A DNA stretch of 64,000 nucleotides from Mycolicibacterium rutilum (GCF_900108565.1 NZ_LT629971.1:2108001-2172000); one strand, 5' to 3'; shown: positions 9,848 through 19,692, numbered from the stretch's first letter. The notes: generated by a model not told the origin, from the sequence alone. Made by a program: numbers and translations.

Positions 9848-10783
9848 TCAGGGCGCCGGCGCGTAGATGACCGGCGTCGGCACCTCGTCACCCGCGGGCA
9901 CCGGCGTGCCCTGGCTGCCCGCGGGCAGCGGCGCGCCCTCGGTGCCTGCCGGAGCCGGCGCGGCCGGAGCCGGCGCGGCCGGAGCCGGGGCCGGAGCGGG
10001 TGCACCCGCCGGAACGGGCGTTCCGGCGGCGGCGGGAACCGGCGCACCAGCGATCGCCGGGGCAGGCGCACCCTCGACGATCGGGGTGCCCTGGCTGCCC
10101 TCGGGCAACGGCGTGCCCTGGCTGCCCTCCGGCAACGGCGTGCCCTGGCTGCCCTCCGGCAGCGCTTCAGTGGCCGCCGGCGTGGCGGCGGTGCCCTCGG
10201 GTGCCTCGGTCGCGGGAGCAGCCTCGGCCGGAGCGGCGGTCGCCGGGCGCTGCGCGGGGTAGCCGCTGTACGACGACGATGACGGCGACGAACTCGTGCT
10301 CGAGGCCGGCGGTTCGGTCCAGACCAACAGGTCCTGGCCACCGGCGTTGTAGACCACGCTGTCCGGCGTGGGGCCGGTGACGTCGAAGTAGACCTTGCCG
10401 GAGGTTTCCTGGCCCTGCGCGATGGTCGCGGGGTTCACGCCCTGCGGTGTGGCGGCGCCCCACAGCGCGCGGTAGGTGGTTCCGTCAGCGGCCCGGGCGT
10501 TGAAGTTGGACACGATCGGCGTCACCGAGCCCTGGATCGCCTGGTCGGTCGCGGTGGCTTCCCACAGCGTTCCGGCCACCGGATGCGGAATGGTGTCGCT
10601 GCTCTGTTTGAGGTCGGTGACGGTCCAACCCTGAATTACCGTGCCGTCGACCAACTTGCCCTGGCTGCCCAGTGTCGTGGTCTCGACTGCTGCCGGCTCG
10701 GCTTCGGCGAGCGCCAGCGGCGCGCCGATCATTCCGGCCGTCGCGGTTGCGGCCAACATGCTGGTGAACTTGCTGATCTTCAC
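9848..10783 (-). CDS. Secreted MPT63-like (DUF1942) protein with repetitive Pro/Ala/Gly tail
   Basis: 311 residues. A signal peptide (about 1-25, cleavage near ALAEAEP) is followed by an immunoglobulin-like DUF1942/MPT63 domain (TLGSQGKLVDGTVIQGWTV to about residue 150, with YFDVTGP). A long low-complexity tail of about 140 residues follows, with LPEGSQGTP-type nonapeptides and Ala-Pro runs. MPT63 relatives are abundant secreted mycobacterial antigens of unknown biochemical role. GTG 10783 is preferred over an in-frame ATG at 10813 because GGAG lies 6 nt upstream of it and it begins the lysine-containing signal peptide. The repeat tail is likely to vary in length between strains. Confidence 0.85.
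   Translation of the reverse strand: MKISKFTSMLAATATAGMIGAPLALAEAEPAAVETTTLGSQGKLVDGTVIQGWTVTDLKQSSDTIPHPVAGTLWEATATDQAIQGSVTPIVSNFNARAADGTTYRALWGAATPQGVNPATIAQGQETSGKVYFDVTGPTPDSVVYNAGGQDLLVWTEPPASSTSSSPSSSSYSGYPAQRPATAAPAEAAPATEAPEGTAATPAATEALPEGSQGTPLPEGSQGTPLPEGSQGTPIVEGAPAPAIAGAPVPAAAGTPVPAGAPAPAPAPAAPAPAAPAPAGTEGAPLPAGSQGTPVPAGDEVPTPVIYAPAP
10087..10164. repeat. 27-bp tandem repeat in the DUF1942 protein tail
   Basis: Three near-identical 27-bp units (10087-10113, 10114-10140 and a 24-bp partial at 10141-10164) begin TGCCCTGGCTGCCCTC and encode LPEGSQGTP-type nonapeptides on the minus strand. A diverged copy starts near 9908 (LPAGSQGTP). Units 1 and 2 differ at about one base, suggesting recent slippage. 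Confidence 0.9.
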
Positions 10784-10983
10784 GATGTGCTCCAGACTCG
10801 TCCGATTGGTCACCTCTGTTGGGAAACTATCAGGTCATCTGGGGGTTGTGGACCGCGGATCGGTTGCGGCCGTTCACAATCGACCGCTCGCGAATTGCAG
10901 CGGGCAATTTCACCTTCGCCGACGCAAAGCGCCTGGCGTTGCAGTTCAGCCCATTACGGGCATAACGGCAAACCCGATTGCCG

Positions 10984-11844
10984 TCAGGCCGGCACGAACT
11001 CCACACCGGCGAGCGCGACCGCGTCCTCACGCTCCGGCGCGGTCACCGTCGCAACGAAGCCGTCGCCGTTCTTCCAGATGCTGGCCTTGAGGGTTTCACC
11101 CGGGAACACCACTCCGGCGAAGCGCGCACCGTAACTGGCCAGCCGCGCGGTGTCACCGTCGAGCAGCAGGTCCACCATCGCCTTGCACGTCATGCCGTAG
11201 GTACACAGGCCGTGCAGGATCGGGCGCGGAAAACCGGCGGCCGCGGCGAAATCGGGATCCGAGTGCAGCGGATTGCGGTCGCCGCACATCCGGTACAGCA
11301 GGGCCTGCTGCGGCGACGTCGGGATCGCGATCTCGAAATCCGGTGCGCGCTGCGGCGGTTCCGATGAGGTGGACGGGCCACGTTCACCGCCGAAGCCGCC
11401 TTCACCGCGGGCGAAGATCGAGCGCCGCTGCGTCCACAGCACTGTGCCGTTCGGATCGGTCACCGTCGTCTCCGACCAGATCACCGCGGCCTTGCCCTTG
11501 TCCCAGATGTCGGTGAAGCGGGTGACCGCGATTCCGGTGCCCGACGGCGGGATCGGTCCCGGCGCCGACACGGCCTCGCTGGCGTGCAGCACCTTGGACA
11601 GCTCGATGTCGATGCCCGGGAACTTCACGGTCGGCGGTTCGGTCATGTGAAAGCTCTGCGCGACGTTGCCGAACGTCGGCAGCACCTGGGGGGTGTCGTC
11701 GGTCAGGTAACGGAGCTCGCGCTTGTCCATCGGATCGCCGCCTGCGCCGAGCCCGAGGTGATAGAGCTGGATATCGCTGCTGGTCCAAGAGAACTCGGCG
11801 GCGGGGAGCTCAGCGCCGAGCGCCTCGTCAAGATTGATGGGCAT
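10984..11844 (-). CDS. hsd4B: MaoC-family 2-enoyl-CoA hydratase ChsH3 (Hsd4B)
   Basis: 286 residues forming a double hot-dog hydratase 2. The C-terminal half carries the hydratase motif in YRMCGDRNPLHSDPDFA, with D, N, P and H in the catalytic order, followed by the overhanging segment FPRPILHGLCTYGM. In M. tuberculosis the orthologue (Rv3538) lies directly beside kstD, as here: the gap to the kstD stop is only 3 nt. It is proposed to hydrate enoyl-CoA intermediates in sterol side-chain beta-oxidation. Control is expected from the KstR operator at 13532. Confidence 0.9.
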   Translation of the reverse strand: MPINLDEALGAELPAAEFSWTSSDIQLYHLGLGAGGDPMDKRELRYLTDDTPQVLPTFGNVAQSFHMTEPPTVKFPGIDIELSKVLHASEAVSAPGPIPPSGTGIAVTRFTDIWDKGKAAVIWSETTVTDPNGTVLWTQRRSIFARGEGGFGGERGPSTSSEPPQRAPDFEIAIPTSPQQALLYRMCGDRNPLHSDPDFAAAAGFPRPILHGLCTYGMTCKAMVDLLLDGDTARLASYGARFAGVVFPGETLKASIWKNGDGFVATVTAPEREDAVALAGVEFVPA

Positions 11845-11847
11845 GCG

Positions 11848-13530
11848 TCAACTCTTTCCGGCGATGTCGAGTGCTGCGAGGTAACCGAACGTCATCGCCG
11901 GGCCGATCGTGCCTCCGGGGCCGGGATAGGTGTGGCCCATCACCGGTGCGCTGACATTGCCTGCGGCATAGAGCCCTTCGATCACCGAGCCGTCGTCGCG
12001 CAGCGCGCGGCCGCGCACGTCGGTGACGATGCCGCCCTTGGTGCCCAGGTCGCCGGGCACCATCTTGGCCGCGTAGTACGGCGCATGGCTGAGCTCACCG
12101 AGGTTCGGGTTCGGCTTGTTGGTCGGGTCGCCGTAGTACCGGTCGTAGGCGCTCTCGCCGCGTTTGAAGTCCTCGTCGACGCCCGAGCGCGCGAAGCCGT
12201 TGAACCGCTCGACCGTCGCCTTGAACGCGTCGACGGGCAGCCCGGTCTTCTCGGCCAACTCCTCGAGGGTGTCCGCCTTGACGATCACGCCCGATTCCAG
12301 CCACTTACTCGGGATCCGCTGTCCCGGTTGCAGTCCGGCGAAGATGTAGCGGTCGCGGTACTGCTGGTCGAACACCAGCCAGGCGGGGATGTTCTCGCCC
12401 GGCCCCGGGCCCTGGCCGTACTTGCCGCCGTACATGTGATGGCACGCCTCGACGTACGGCATCGACTCGTTCATGAACCGCTTGCCCGCCATGTTCACGA
12501 TGATCGAACCGGGGGAGTTGCGCTCGGACAACGCGAACCACGGGGCGCCGGGCAGCGGCACCGTCGGGCCCCACCATGCGTCCTCCATGACGTCGAGGGC
12601 CGCGCCCAGTTTCTCGGCGGCCAGGATGCCGTCGCCGGTGTTGGCCTTCGCGCCGACCGTCCACTCGGTGGTGATCGGGGCGCGCTGGTACTTCACTCGC
12701 ATCTGCTCGTTGTGCTCGAATCCGCCGCTGCCCAGGATCACGCCCCGGCGCGCCCGGATCAGTTCGGGCTCAACGCTTTCCGGCGAATTGGTGTCGCGCA
12801 CGTAGATCCCGCGCACCACACCGTCCTCGATATAGAGGTCGGTCAGCGCGGTGTTCAGCCGCACCGGCACACCGGCCTCGCGCAACCCGATGCGCAGCGG
12901 CGCGATCAACGCGCGGCCCATGCCGACGAGGTTCTTGCCCGCGACCTTGCCCCACGTCGCGCGCACACCGACCTTGAGGCTGCGCAACACTCCGCGCGGG
13001 TGGCGCTTGAGCTGGTTGAGCCGGACGTAGTCCTGCTGCATCACCACCATGTTCATCGGCACCTTGCCGTACGGCGGCTCCAGGCCGGGCAGATCGGAGC
13101 CCAGCTTCTTTGCGTTGAACGGTTTGGGCTCCACGGAACGGCCGGTCGGCTTGCCGCCCGCGGTCTCCGGGTAGTAGTCCGAGTAGCCCGGCACCCAGCA
13201 CAGCTTCAGCGGCGAGTGCTTGAGCACGAACGACAGCATCTCCGGGCCACGCTCCAGATAGGTGTCGATCTTCTCGGCAGGCACCACGTCGCCGATGATC
13301 GCGTGCAGATATGTGCGGGCGGCCTCGGCCGTGTCCTTGACCCCGTCGCGCTTGAGCACCTCGTTGTTCGGGATCCACACGCCGCCACCTGACCGCGCAG
13401 TGGAACCGCCATAGTGCGGAGCCTTCTCAACGACTATCGTCGAGAGGCCCTGGTGAGCTGCGGTAAGGGCGGCGACCATGCCGGCTGCACCGCTGCCGAC
13501 CACGACGACGTCATACTCCTGTCCGGTCAT
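11848..13530 (-). CDS. kstD: 3-ketosteroid-delta1-dehydrogenase KstD
   Basis: FAD flavoprotein of 560 residues that introduces the 1,2 double bond into ring A of 3-ketosteroids. With KshA it triggers ring B opening. The N-terminal dinucleotide fold is VVVVGSGAAGMVAAL (GSGAAG, residues 12-17), followed by GGSTARSGGGVWIP. The C-terminal FAD segment is GLYAAGNVSAPVMG with YPGPGGTIGPAMTFGYLA. I place the start at ATG 13530 (MTGQEYDV), not the upstream in-frame ATG, because the codons before it encode the KstR operator itself. On the minus strand TTGTGG, an 18-nt spacer, TAACGT and 7 nt precede the ATG, which implies a leaderless transcript. Confidence 0.94.
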   Translation of the reverse strand: MTGQEYDVVVVGSGAAGMVAALTAAHQGLSTIVVEKAPHYGGSTARSGGGVWIPNNEVLKRDGVKDTAEAARTYLHAIIGDVVPAEKIDTYLERGPEMLSFVLKHSPLKLCWVPGYSDYYPETAGGKPTGRSVEPKPFNAKKLGSDLPGLEPPYGKVPMNMVVMQQDYVRLNQLKRHPRGVLRSLKVGVRATWGKVAGKNLVGMGRALIAPLRIGLREAGVPVRLNTALTDLYIEDGVVRGIYVRDTNSPESVEPELIRARRGVILGSGGFEHNEQMRVKYQRAPITTEWTVGAKANTGDGILAAEKLGAALDVMEDAWWGPTVPLPGAPWFALSERNSPGSIIVNMAGKRFMNESMPYVEACHHMYGGKYGQGPGPGENIPAWLVFDQQYRDRYIFAGLQPGQRIPSKWLESGVIVKADTLEELAEKTGLPVDAFKATVERFNGFARSGVDEDFKRGESAYDRYYGDPTNKPNPNLGELSHAPYYAAKMVPGDLGTKGGIVTDVRGRALRDDGSVIEGLYAAGNVSAPVMGHTYPGPGGTIGPAMTFGYLAALDIAGKS

Positions 13531-13531
13531 G

Positions 13532-13545
13532 TAGAACACGTTATA
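13532..13545. promoter_or_regulatory. KstR operator between kstD and hsaE
   Basis: TAGAACACGTTATA is an exact consensus match. It begins one base from the kstD ATG and overlaps the predicted kstD -10. The same site lies 59 bp upstream of the hsaE ATG, so one operator probably serves both divergent transcripts. Confidence 0.9.
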
Positions 13546-13604
13546 GAATTGCCCGGCCGACCCACAACTGGGCCGGTCGACGAAACGAGGGGACTTCACC
13601 CAAG

Positions 13605-14390
13605 ATGCTCAGTTCCGAGGTGCGTGAACAGCTGGCCGCCGACCTCGCCCAGGCCGAACGCAGCCGCGTCCCGATCTCGCCGCTGACCGACGCTCAACCG
13701 GACATCGACGTCGTCGACGCCTACGAGATCCAGCTGATCAACATCCGCCAGCGTGTCGCCGAGGGCGCCAAGGTCATCGGGCACAAGGTCGGGCTGTCGT
13801 CGAAGGCGATGCAGCAGATGATGAACGTCGACGAACCCGACTACGGTCATCTGCTCGACGAGATGCAGGTCTACGAGGACCGGCCGGTGAAGTCGGCGGG
13901 CTACCTCTATCCGCGCGTCGAGGTCGAGGTCGGGTTCATCCTCGCCGACGACCTGCCCGGCGAGGGGTGCACCGAGGACGACGTGCTCGCGGCGACGGCC
14001 GCGTTCGCGCCCGCCATCGAGTTGATCGACACCCGGATCACCAACTGGCAGATCAAATTGTGCGACACCATCGCCGACAACGCGTCCTCGGCGGGCTGGG
14101 TGCTCGGCGAGGCGCGGGTCTCGCCGAAGGACGTGGATATCCGAGCCATCAATGCCACTTTGACCAACAACGGTGAGGTCGTCGCCGAGGGCCGCAGCGA
14201 TGCGGTGCTGGGCAACCCGGTGACGGCGGTCGCCTGGCTGGCCCGGAAGGTGGACAGCTTCGGTGTGCGGCTCAAGGCCGGCGACATCGTGCTGCCCGGC
14301 TCCTGCACCCGTGCGATAGATGCACCTCCCGGCAGCCATTTCGTCGCAGACTTCACCGGGTTAGGTTCAGTACGACTGGATTTCGAATAG
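13605..14390 (+). CDS. hsaE: 2-hydroxypenta-2,4-dienoate-type hydratase HsaE
   Basis: HsaE hydrates 2-hydroxy-2,4-hexadienoate, released from rings A/B after the HsaC/HsaD steps, to 4-hydroxy-2-oxohexanoate. It has 261 residues, the usual length for the MhpD/DmpE family. Family features are visible: [15 protein letters not shown], the acidic metal-site region [17 protein letters not shown], and [19 protein letters not shown] near the C-terminus. The ATG at 13605 follows GAGGGG by about 10 nt. It is the first of three consecutive genes for the terminal meta-cleavage steps. The hsaADCB genes lie outside this window. Confidence 0.94.
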   Translation: MLSSEVREQLAADLAQAERSRVPISPLTDAQPDIDVVDAYEIQLINIRQRVAEGAKVIGHKVGLSSKAMQQMMNVDEPDYGHLLDEMQVYEDRPVKSAGYLYPRVEVEVGFILADDLPGEGCTEDDVLAATAAFAPAIELIDTRITNWQIKLCDTIADNASSAGWVLGEARVSPKDVDIRAINATLTNNGEVVAEGRSDAVLGNPVTAVAWLARKVDSFGVRLKAGDIVLPGSCTRAIDAPPGSHFVADFTGLGSVRLDFE

Positions 14391-14400
14391 GAGCCGTCTC

Positions 14401-15315
14401 ATGGCCGACAAACTTTCTGTCGCGATCGTCGGATCGGGCAACATCAGCACCGACCTGCTCTACAAACTGCTGCGTTCGGAGTGGCTGGAACCGCGCTGGA
14501 TGATCGGCATCGACCCGGAAAGCGAGGGGCTGGCCCGGGCGCGCAAGCTGGGCTTGGAAACCTCCCACGAGGGTGTGGACTGGCTGCTGGCGCAGAGCGA
14601 GAAGCCCGACATGGTGTTCGAGGCCACCAGCGCCTACGTGCACCGCGACGCGGCGCCGCGCTACGCCAAGGCCGGCATCCGTGCGATCGACCTCACGCCC
14701 GCGGCCATCGGGCCCGGCGTGATCCCGCCGGCCAATCTGCGCGAGCACCTCGACGCGCCGAACGTCAACATGGTCACCTGCGGTGGCCAGGCCACCATCC
14801 CGATCGTGTACGCGGTCAGCCGCGCGGTCGAGGTGCCCTACGCCGAAATCGTGGCGTCGGTGTCGTCGGCGTCGGCCGGTCCGGGCACGCGCGCCAACAT
14901 CGACGAGTTCACCAAGACCACCAGCGCCGGTGTGCAGAACATCGGCGGCGCGCAGCGCGGCAAGGCGATCATCATCCTCAACCCGGCCGAGCCGCCGATG
15001 ATCATGCGCGACACCATCTTCTGCGCGATTCCCGACGACGCCGACCACGACGCGATCACCCAGTCCATCAAGGACGTGGTCGCCGAGGTGCAGACCTACG
15101 TGCCGGGTTACCGGCTGCTCAACGAACCGCAGTTCGATGAGCCGTCGGTGGTCAACGGTGGCCAGCATGTCGTCACCACGTTCATCGAAGTGGAGGGTGC
15201 GGGCGACTACTTGCCGCCCTACGCTGGAAACCTGGACATCATGACCGCCGCAGCGGCCAAGGTGGGCGAGGAAATCGCCAAGGAGTCGTTCAGCAAGGCA
15301 GGGGCACAGGCATGA
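14401..15315 (+). CDS. hsaG: CoA-acylating propanal/acetaldehyde dehydrogenase HsaG
   Basis: HsaG oxidises propanal to propionyl-CoA, receiving the aldehyde by channeling from the aldolase HsaF. It has 304 residues. The Rossmann motif is [10 protein letters not shown] (residues 8-17), and the acyl-enzyme nucleophile is C127 in [11 protein letters not shown]. The ATG at 14401 is 10 nt after hsaE, and the stop overlaps the hsaF ATG by 4 nt, fitting an equimolar HsaF-HsaG complex. Confidence 0.95.
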   Translation: MADKLSVAIVGSGNISTDLLYKLLRSEWLEPRWMIGIDPESEGLARARKLGLETSHEGVDWLLAQSEKPDMVFEATSAYVHRDAAPRYAKAGIRAIDLTPAAIGPGVIPPANLREHLDAPNVNMVTCGGQATIPIVYAVSRAVEVPYAEIVASVSSASAGPGTRANIDEFTKTTSAGVQNIGGAQRGKAIIILNPAEPPMIMRDTIFCAIPDDADHDAITQSIKDVVAEVQTYVPGYRLLNEPQFDEPSVVNGGQHVVTTFIEVEGAGDYLPPYAGNLDIMTAAAAKVGEEIAKESFSKAGAQA

Positions 15316-16397
15316 GCGTCAGCGAGGAGCGCAGCGGATCGCGCGTCGGCACCGCGGACATCTACTTCAACCCGATCTGGGATGTCCGGATGACGGACAC
15401 CTCACTGCGCGACGGCAGCCACCACAAACGTCACCAGTTCACCAAGGACGAGGTGCAGGCGATCGTCGCGGCCCTCGACGCCGCCGGCGTGCCGGTCATC
15501 GAGGTCACCCACGGCGACGGTCTCGGCGGGTCGAGCTTCAACTACGGGTTCTCCAAGACACCCGAACAGGAGCTGATCAAGTTGGCCGCCGAAACGGCCA
15601 CCGAATCCAAGATCGCCTTCCTGATGCTGCCCGGCGTGGGCACCAAGGAGGACATCAAGGAGGCGCAGAACAACGGCGGCTCAATCTGCCGGATCGCCAC
15701 CCACTGCACCGAGGCCGACGTGTCGATCCAGCACTTCGGTCTGGCGCGGGAACTCGGTCTGGAAACCGTTGGCTTCCTGATGATGAGCCACACCATCCCG
15801 CCGGAGAAGCTTGCCAAGCAGGCCCGCATCATGGCCGACGCCGGCTGCCAGTGCGTGTACGTCGTCGACTCGGCGGGCGCGCTGGTGCTCGAAGGTGTCC
15901 GCGACCGGGTGGCCGCGCTGGTCGCCGAGTTGGGGTCGGATGCCCAAGTCGGTTTTCATGGCCACGAGAACCTTGGGCTCGGCGTCGCCAACTCGATCGA
16001 GGCCGTGCGTGCCGGTGCCAAGCAGATCGACGGCTCGTGCCGCCGCTTCGGGGCGGGCGCGGGCAACGCGCCGGTCGAGGCGCTCATCGGCGTCTTCGAC
16101 AAGATCGGCGTGAAGACCGGCATCGACTTCTTCGACATCGCCGACGCCGCCGAGGAGGTCGTCGCTCCCGCGATGCCCGCCGAGTGCCTGCTCGACCGCA
16201 ACGCGCTGATCATGGGCTACTCGGGTGTGTACTCGAGCTTCCTCAAGCACGCGATCCGCCAGTCCGAACGCTACGGGGTGCCCGCGCACCAGCTGCTGCA
16301 CCGCGCGGGCCAGCGCAAGCTGATCGGCGGCCAGGAGGACCAGCTGATCGACATCGCGCTGGAGATCAAGCGCGAGCAGGACGCGGCGGCGAGCTAA
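15312..16397 (+). CDS. hsaF: 4-hydroxy-2-oxohexanoate (4-hydroxy-2-oxovalerate) aldolase HsaF
   Basis: Divalent-metal aldolase that splits 4-hydroxy-2-oxohexanoate into pyruvate and propanal. It has 361 residues, a DmpG/BphI TIM barrel. [16 protein letters not shown] supplies R33, D34 and H37 (BphI R16/D17/H20), and [11 protein letters not shown] supplies the HxH metal ligands. The C-terminal communication domain that contacts HsaG follows. Its stop codon interlocks with that of the convergent DedA gene (TAA 16395-16397 against TAG 16394-16396 on the other strand). Confidence 0.95.
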   Translation: MSVSEERSGSRVGTADIYFNPIWDVRMTDTSLRDGSHHKRHQFTKDEVQAIVAALDAAGVPVIEVTHGDGLGGSSFNYGFSKTPEQELIKLAAETATESKIAFLMLPGVGTKEDIKEAQNNGGSICRIATHCTEADVSIQHFGLARELGLETVGFLMMSHTIPPEKLAKQARIMADAGCQCVYVVDSAGALVLEGVRDRVAALVAELGSDAQVGFHGHENLGLGVANSIEAVRAGAKQIDGSCRRFGAGAGNAPVEALIGVFDKIGVKTGIDFFDIADAAEEVVAPAMPAECLLDRNALIMGYSGVYSSFLKHAIRQSERYGVPAHQLLHRAGQRKLIGGQEDQLIDIALEIKREQDAAAS

Positions 16398-17032
16398 CCG
16401 GCCCGGCTTCGCCGCCTGCGGACCAGCCACACGGCGATCAGCACGCCGGCGACCGCGAACAGGCCGTACTGGTAGCGCGACGTCCAGGTGGACACGACTT
16501 CCCAGTTGTCGCCGAGTTGGTAGCCGGCCAGCACCAGCAAGCCGTTCCACGTCGCGCTGCCGACCGCCGTCAGCACGACGAACCGTCCGAAGGGCATGCA
16601 GTACATCCCGGCGGGTATCGAAACGAGGCTCCGGACAACGGGAATCATGCGGCCGATCAACACCGCCGCCGATCCGTAGCGACGGAACCAGGCCTCGCTC
16701 TTGGCGAGATCGTCGGCGGAGAACAGCGGTAGCCGCCCGACCAACCGGTGCACGCGGTCGCGTCCCAGGCGCGCGCCGATCAGGTACAGCACCATGGCCC
16801 CCACCACGGATCCTGCGGTCGTCCCCGCGATGGCTTCCCACAGCGACATCTCGCCGCGGGCGGCGGACAACCCCGCCAGCGGCAGGATGATCTCGCTCGG
16901 CAGCGGCGGGAAGATGCTCTCGAGGGCGATGGCCGCGCCGGCGCCCACGCCGCCGAGCCGGTTCATCAACGACACCGCCCAGCCGGCAGCACCACCGATG
17001 TCCGGCGAGCTCGCCACGACCGCGGTGTCCAT
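16394..17032 (-). CDS. DedA-family membrane protein
   Basis: 212-residue polytopic protein of the DedA/VTT (SNARE-associated) family, involved elsewhere in membrane homeostasis and lipid-carrier recycling. Family signatures include [17 protein letters not shown] near the N-terminus and [19 protein letters not shown] followed by PAGMYCMPF in the central segment. Hydrophobic helices flank these motifs, and a basic tail (VRRRRSRAG) ends the protein. The start at 17032 (ATG) gives the normal length. It is divergent from the RecQ-like helicase and marks the start of a non-steroid block between hsaF and the DUF1214 operon. Confidence 0.85.
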   Translation of the reverse strand: MDTAVVASSPDIGGAAGWAVSLMNRLGGVGAGAAIALESIFPPLPSEIILPLAGLSAARGEMSLWEAIAGTTAGSVVGAMVLYLIGARLGRDRVHRLVGRLPLFSADDLAKSEAWFRRYGSAAVLIGRMIPVVRSLVSIPAGMYCMPFGRFVVLTAVGSATWNGLLVLAGYQLGDNWEVVSTWTSRYQYGLFAVAGVLIAVWLVRRRRSRAG

Positions 17033-17105
17033 GACCCCGACGGTAGACGAGGGCTACGGCAGTCGCTGTTGCGCTGGTGTCGGCGCGGCCGGGCACGATG
17101 GAGCC

Positions 17106-19184
17106 ATGATGACCCGCGACGACGCGCAGCAGATCCTCGAGCAGCTGGCAGGCCCGCAGGCCGTGTTGCGCGACGACCAGTGGGCCGCCATCGAGGCGCT
17201 GGTCGTGCACCGCCGTCGGGCGTTGGTCGTGCAACGCACCGGCTGGGGCAAGTCCGCGGTGTACTTCATCGCCGCCAAGCTGTTGCGCGCCGCCGGGCAC
17301 GGGCCGACGGTGATCGTCTCGCCGCTGCTGGCGCTCATGCGCAACCAGGTCGCGGCCGCCGACCGGGCGGGGGTGCACGCGGCGACCATCAACTCGAGCA
17401 ACGTCGCGGACTGGGACGGCATTCAGGACCGCGTGCGGCGCGGGGAGCTCGACGTTCTGCTGGTCAGCCCAGAACGGTTGAACAATCCCGACTTTCGCGA
17501 CGCGGTGCTGCCCGCGCTGGCCCACGACGCCGGGCTGGTCGTGGTGGACGAGGCGCATTGCGTCTCGGACTGGGGCCACGACTTCCGACCGGATTACCGG
17601 CGCATCCGCACCCTGATCGGCGAGCTCGGCGCCGGCATCCCGGTGCTGGCCACCACGGCGACCGCCAACGACCGGGTGGTCGCCGATGTGGCCGCGCAGC
17701 TCGGCGTCGGCGGTGGTGACACGATGGTGCTGCGCGGCGGGCTGGACCGCGAATCCCTGCGGCTGTCGGTGGTCCGAGCGGGCAACCCGGCACAACGCGC
17801 GGCTTGGCTTGCCGCACATATTGATTCGCTGCCCGGGTCGGGCATCGTCTACACGCTGACCGTCGCGCAGGCACACGACATCGCCGCGCTGCTGCGCGAG
17901 CAGGGACACCCGGTCGCGGCCTACACCGGTTCGACCGAAGCCGCTGAACGCGAGCAACTCGAGGCCGACCTGCTGGCCAACCGGGTCAAGGCGCTGATCG
18001 CGACGTCGGCGCTCGGCATGGGTTTCGACAAACCCGACCTCGGGTTCGTCGTGCACCTGGGCGCCCCGTCCTCGCCGATCGCCTACTACCAGCAGGTCGG
18101 CCGCGCGGGCCGCTCGACGGCCAGCGCCGAGGTGATCCTGCTGCCCGGCCACGAGGACCAGGACGTCTGGCGGTACTTCTCCTCGGTCGCCTTCCCCTCT
18201 GAAGCCATGGTGCGCAACGTTATTCGAGAGTTGGATCCCGAACGCCCGCAGTCGACGGCCGCGCTCGAGCCGCTCGTCGACCTGAACCGGACCCGGCTGG
18301 AGATGGTGCTCAAGGTGCTCGACGTCGACGGCGCCGTGCGGCGGGTGAAGGGCGGCTGGATCGGCACCGGGCAGGAGTGGACCTACGACGAGCAGCGCTA
18401 CCGCACGCTCGACGAGGCCCGCAAGCGCGAGCAGCAGGCGATGCTCGACTATCAGGACACCGACGGCTGCCGAATGGCCTTCCTGCGCAGGCAACTCGAC
18501 GATCCCGACCTGACCGAGGGGGAGCGGTGCGGCCGGTGCGACAACTGCGCCGGATCGCGCTACGACGGCGCCGTCGACGCCGCGGCGGTGGCCGACACCA
18601 GATCCCGGCTCATGCGACCCGGCGTCGAGATCACCCCGCGCAAGCAGTGGCCGTCGGGGCTGGCCACACTCGGACTCGACCTGCGAGGCCGCATCGCCGA
18701 CGGTCCGCAACCCGGCCGGGTGATCGGGCGGCTCACCGACCTCGGCTGGGGCGCGCGACTGCGCCGACTGCTCGACGAACCGGACGCCGAGGTGCCCGAC
18801 GACGTCGTCGACGCCGCGGTGCAGGTGCTGGCGTCGTGGGACTGGGTGGTCCGGCCGGCCGCGGTGCTCGCCATGGACTCCGCCACCCACCCCGTCCTGA
18901 TCGGCTCGCTGGCCCGCTCGCTCGCCCGCCTCGGCCGGCTCACCGATCTCGGTGCGCTGCGCTACGCGCCGACCCGACGGCCGGTGACAGCGGCGAACTC
19001 GGCGTACCGGGTCGCCGCGCTGCACGGCGCGTGGGAGGCCCCGGATCTGCCCGCGGTCCCGGGCCCGGTGCTGCTGGTCGACGACTTCACCGACAGCGGG
19101 TGGACGCTGACCATGGCTTCCCGTGTGGTGCGCGATGCCGGAGTGGCCGATGTGCTGCCGTTCGCCATCGCGGCGGTCAGCTGA
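17106..19184 (+). CDS. RecQ-family DNA helicase with C-terminal phosphoribosyltransferase-like segment
   Basis: 692 residues. The helicase core shows Walker A QRTGWGKSAVYF, DEAH box VVDEAHCVSDWGHDFRPDY, motif III ATTATAND and motif VI QQVGRAGRS. A zinc-ribbon-like C-x2-C-x2-C stretch (CGRCDNC) follows. Instead of an HRDC domain, the C-terminus has a segment with the PRPP-binding-loop signature VLLVDDFTDSGWTLT, as in type I phosphoribosyltransferases and the ComF/GntX group. ATG 17106 is used because homology begins there, although the frame is open upstream. It probably acts in DNA repair, and the tail may sense or bind a nucleotide. No link to steroids is evident. Confidence 0.88.
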   Translation: MMTRDDAQQILEQLAGPQAVLRDDQWAAIEALVVHRRRALVVQRTGWGKSAVYFIAAKLLRAAGHGPTVIVSPLLALMRNQVAAADRAGVHAATINSSNVADWDGIQDRVRRGELDVLLVSPERLNNPDFRDAVLPALAHDAGLVVVDEAHCVSDWGHDFRPDYRRIRTLIGELGAGIPVLATTATANDRVVADVAAQLGVGGGDTMVLRGGLDRESLRLSVVRAGNPAQRAAWLAAHIDSLPGSGIVYTLTVAQAHDIAALLREQGHPVAAYTGSTEAAEREQLEADLLANRVKALIATSALGMGFDKPDLGFVVHLGAPSSPIAYYQQVGRAGRSTASAEVILLPGHEDQDVWRYFSSVAFPSEAMVRNVIRELDPERPQSTAALEPLVDLNRTRLEMVLKVLDVDGAVRRVKGGWIGTGQEWTYDEQRYRTLDEARKREQQAMLDYQDTDGCRMAFLRRQLDDPDLTEGERCGRCDNCAGSRYDGAVDAAAVADTRSRLMRPGVEITPRKQWPSGLATLGLDLRGRIADGPQPGRVIGRLTDLGWGARLRRLLDEPDAEVPDDVVDAAVQVLASWDWVVRPAAVLAMDSATHPVLIGSLARSLARLGRLTDLGALRYAPTRRPVTAANSAYRVAALHGAWEAPDLPAVPGPVLLVDDFTDSGWTLTMASRVVRDAGVADVLPFAIAAVS

Positions 19185-19269
19185 ACAGGCAGTTGTTTAG
19201 CCCGCCGGGGGCACCGGTTACGCCTTTTCGTGAGCGGCCACCAGGTCGCGACGAAGGAGTGATTTCTCG

Positions 19270-19674
19270 ATGAAGATGTCCGCAACGACCGTGCGACGCG
19301 GCCTGTACGGCATGTTCGCCGGCGGCCTTCTTGCTTTCGGCTCCGCCGCGATCGTCACGCCGGTCGTCAACGCCCAGCCGGCGCCGTCGCAGGACACCTC
19401 GTGCAGTGTGAGCGCGATCGCGACCACCTCGAGCACGGTGTCGGCGTCCACCAGCAGCTATCTGGCCTCCAACCCGGAAGCCAACGAGGCGTTGACGCAG
19501 ATCGCGACACAGCCCCAGGAGCAGGCCACCGAGGCGTTCCGCGCCTACTTTGCGCAGAACCCGCAGGTCGAGTCCGAGCTCAAGGCGATCAACCAGCCGG
19601 TGACGGAGATCTCGAGCCAGTGCGGCGTCGAGCTGACCCCGACACCGATCTCCGCTGCGTTGACTGACGCGTAA
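19270..19674 (+). CDS. Small secreted hemophore-like protein
   Basis: 134 residues. The signal peptide (about 1-36) has a basic start (MKMSATTVRRG) and a hydrophobic core, ending near VVNAQPAPS. The mature part is helical with two cysteines (DTSCSVS and SSQCGVEL) and the YLASNPEANE / YFAQNPQVESEL repeats typical of the mycobacterial hemophore (Rv0203-like) family, which binds heme outside the cell. The ATG at 19270 follows AAGGAG (19254-19259). I infer heme binding from family resemblance only, and no iron box was recognised upstream. A strong terminator follows. Confidence 0.8.
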   Translation: MKMSATTVRRGLYGMFAGGLLAFGSAAIVTPVVNAQPAPSQDTSCSVSAIATTSSTVSASTSSYLASNPEANEALTQIATQPQEQATEAFRAYFAQNPQVESELKAINQPVTEISSQCGVELTPTPISAALTDA

Positions 19675-19692
19675 TCCGTTTCCGATCAACAA

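Noticed and set aside
15681..19025. A 1114-codon minus-strand frame spanning hsaF to the RecQ-like gene
   Set aside because: Arg/Ala/Gly-rich antisense frame, typical of high-GC shadow frames; no motifs and it overlaps three real genes.
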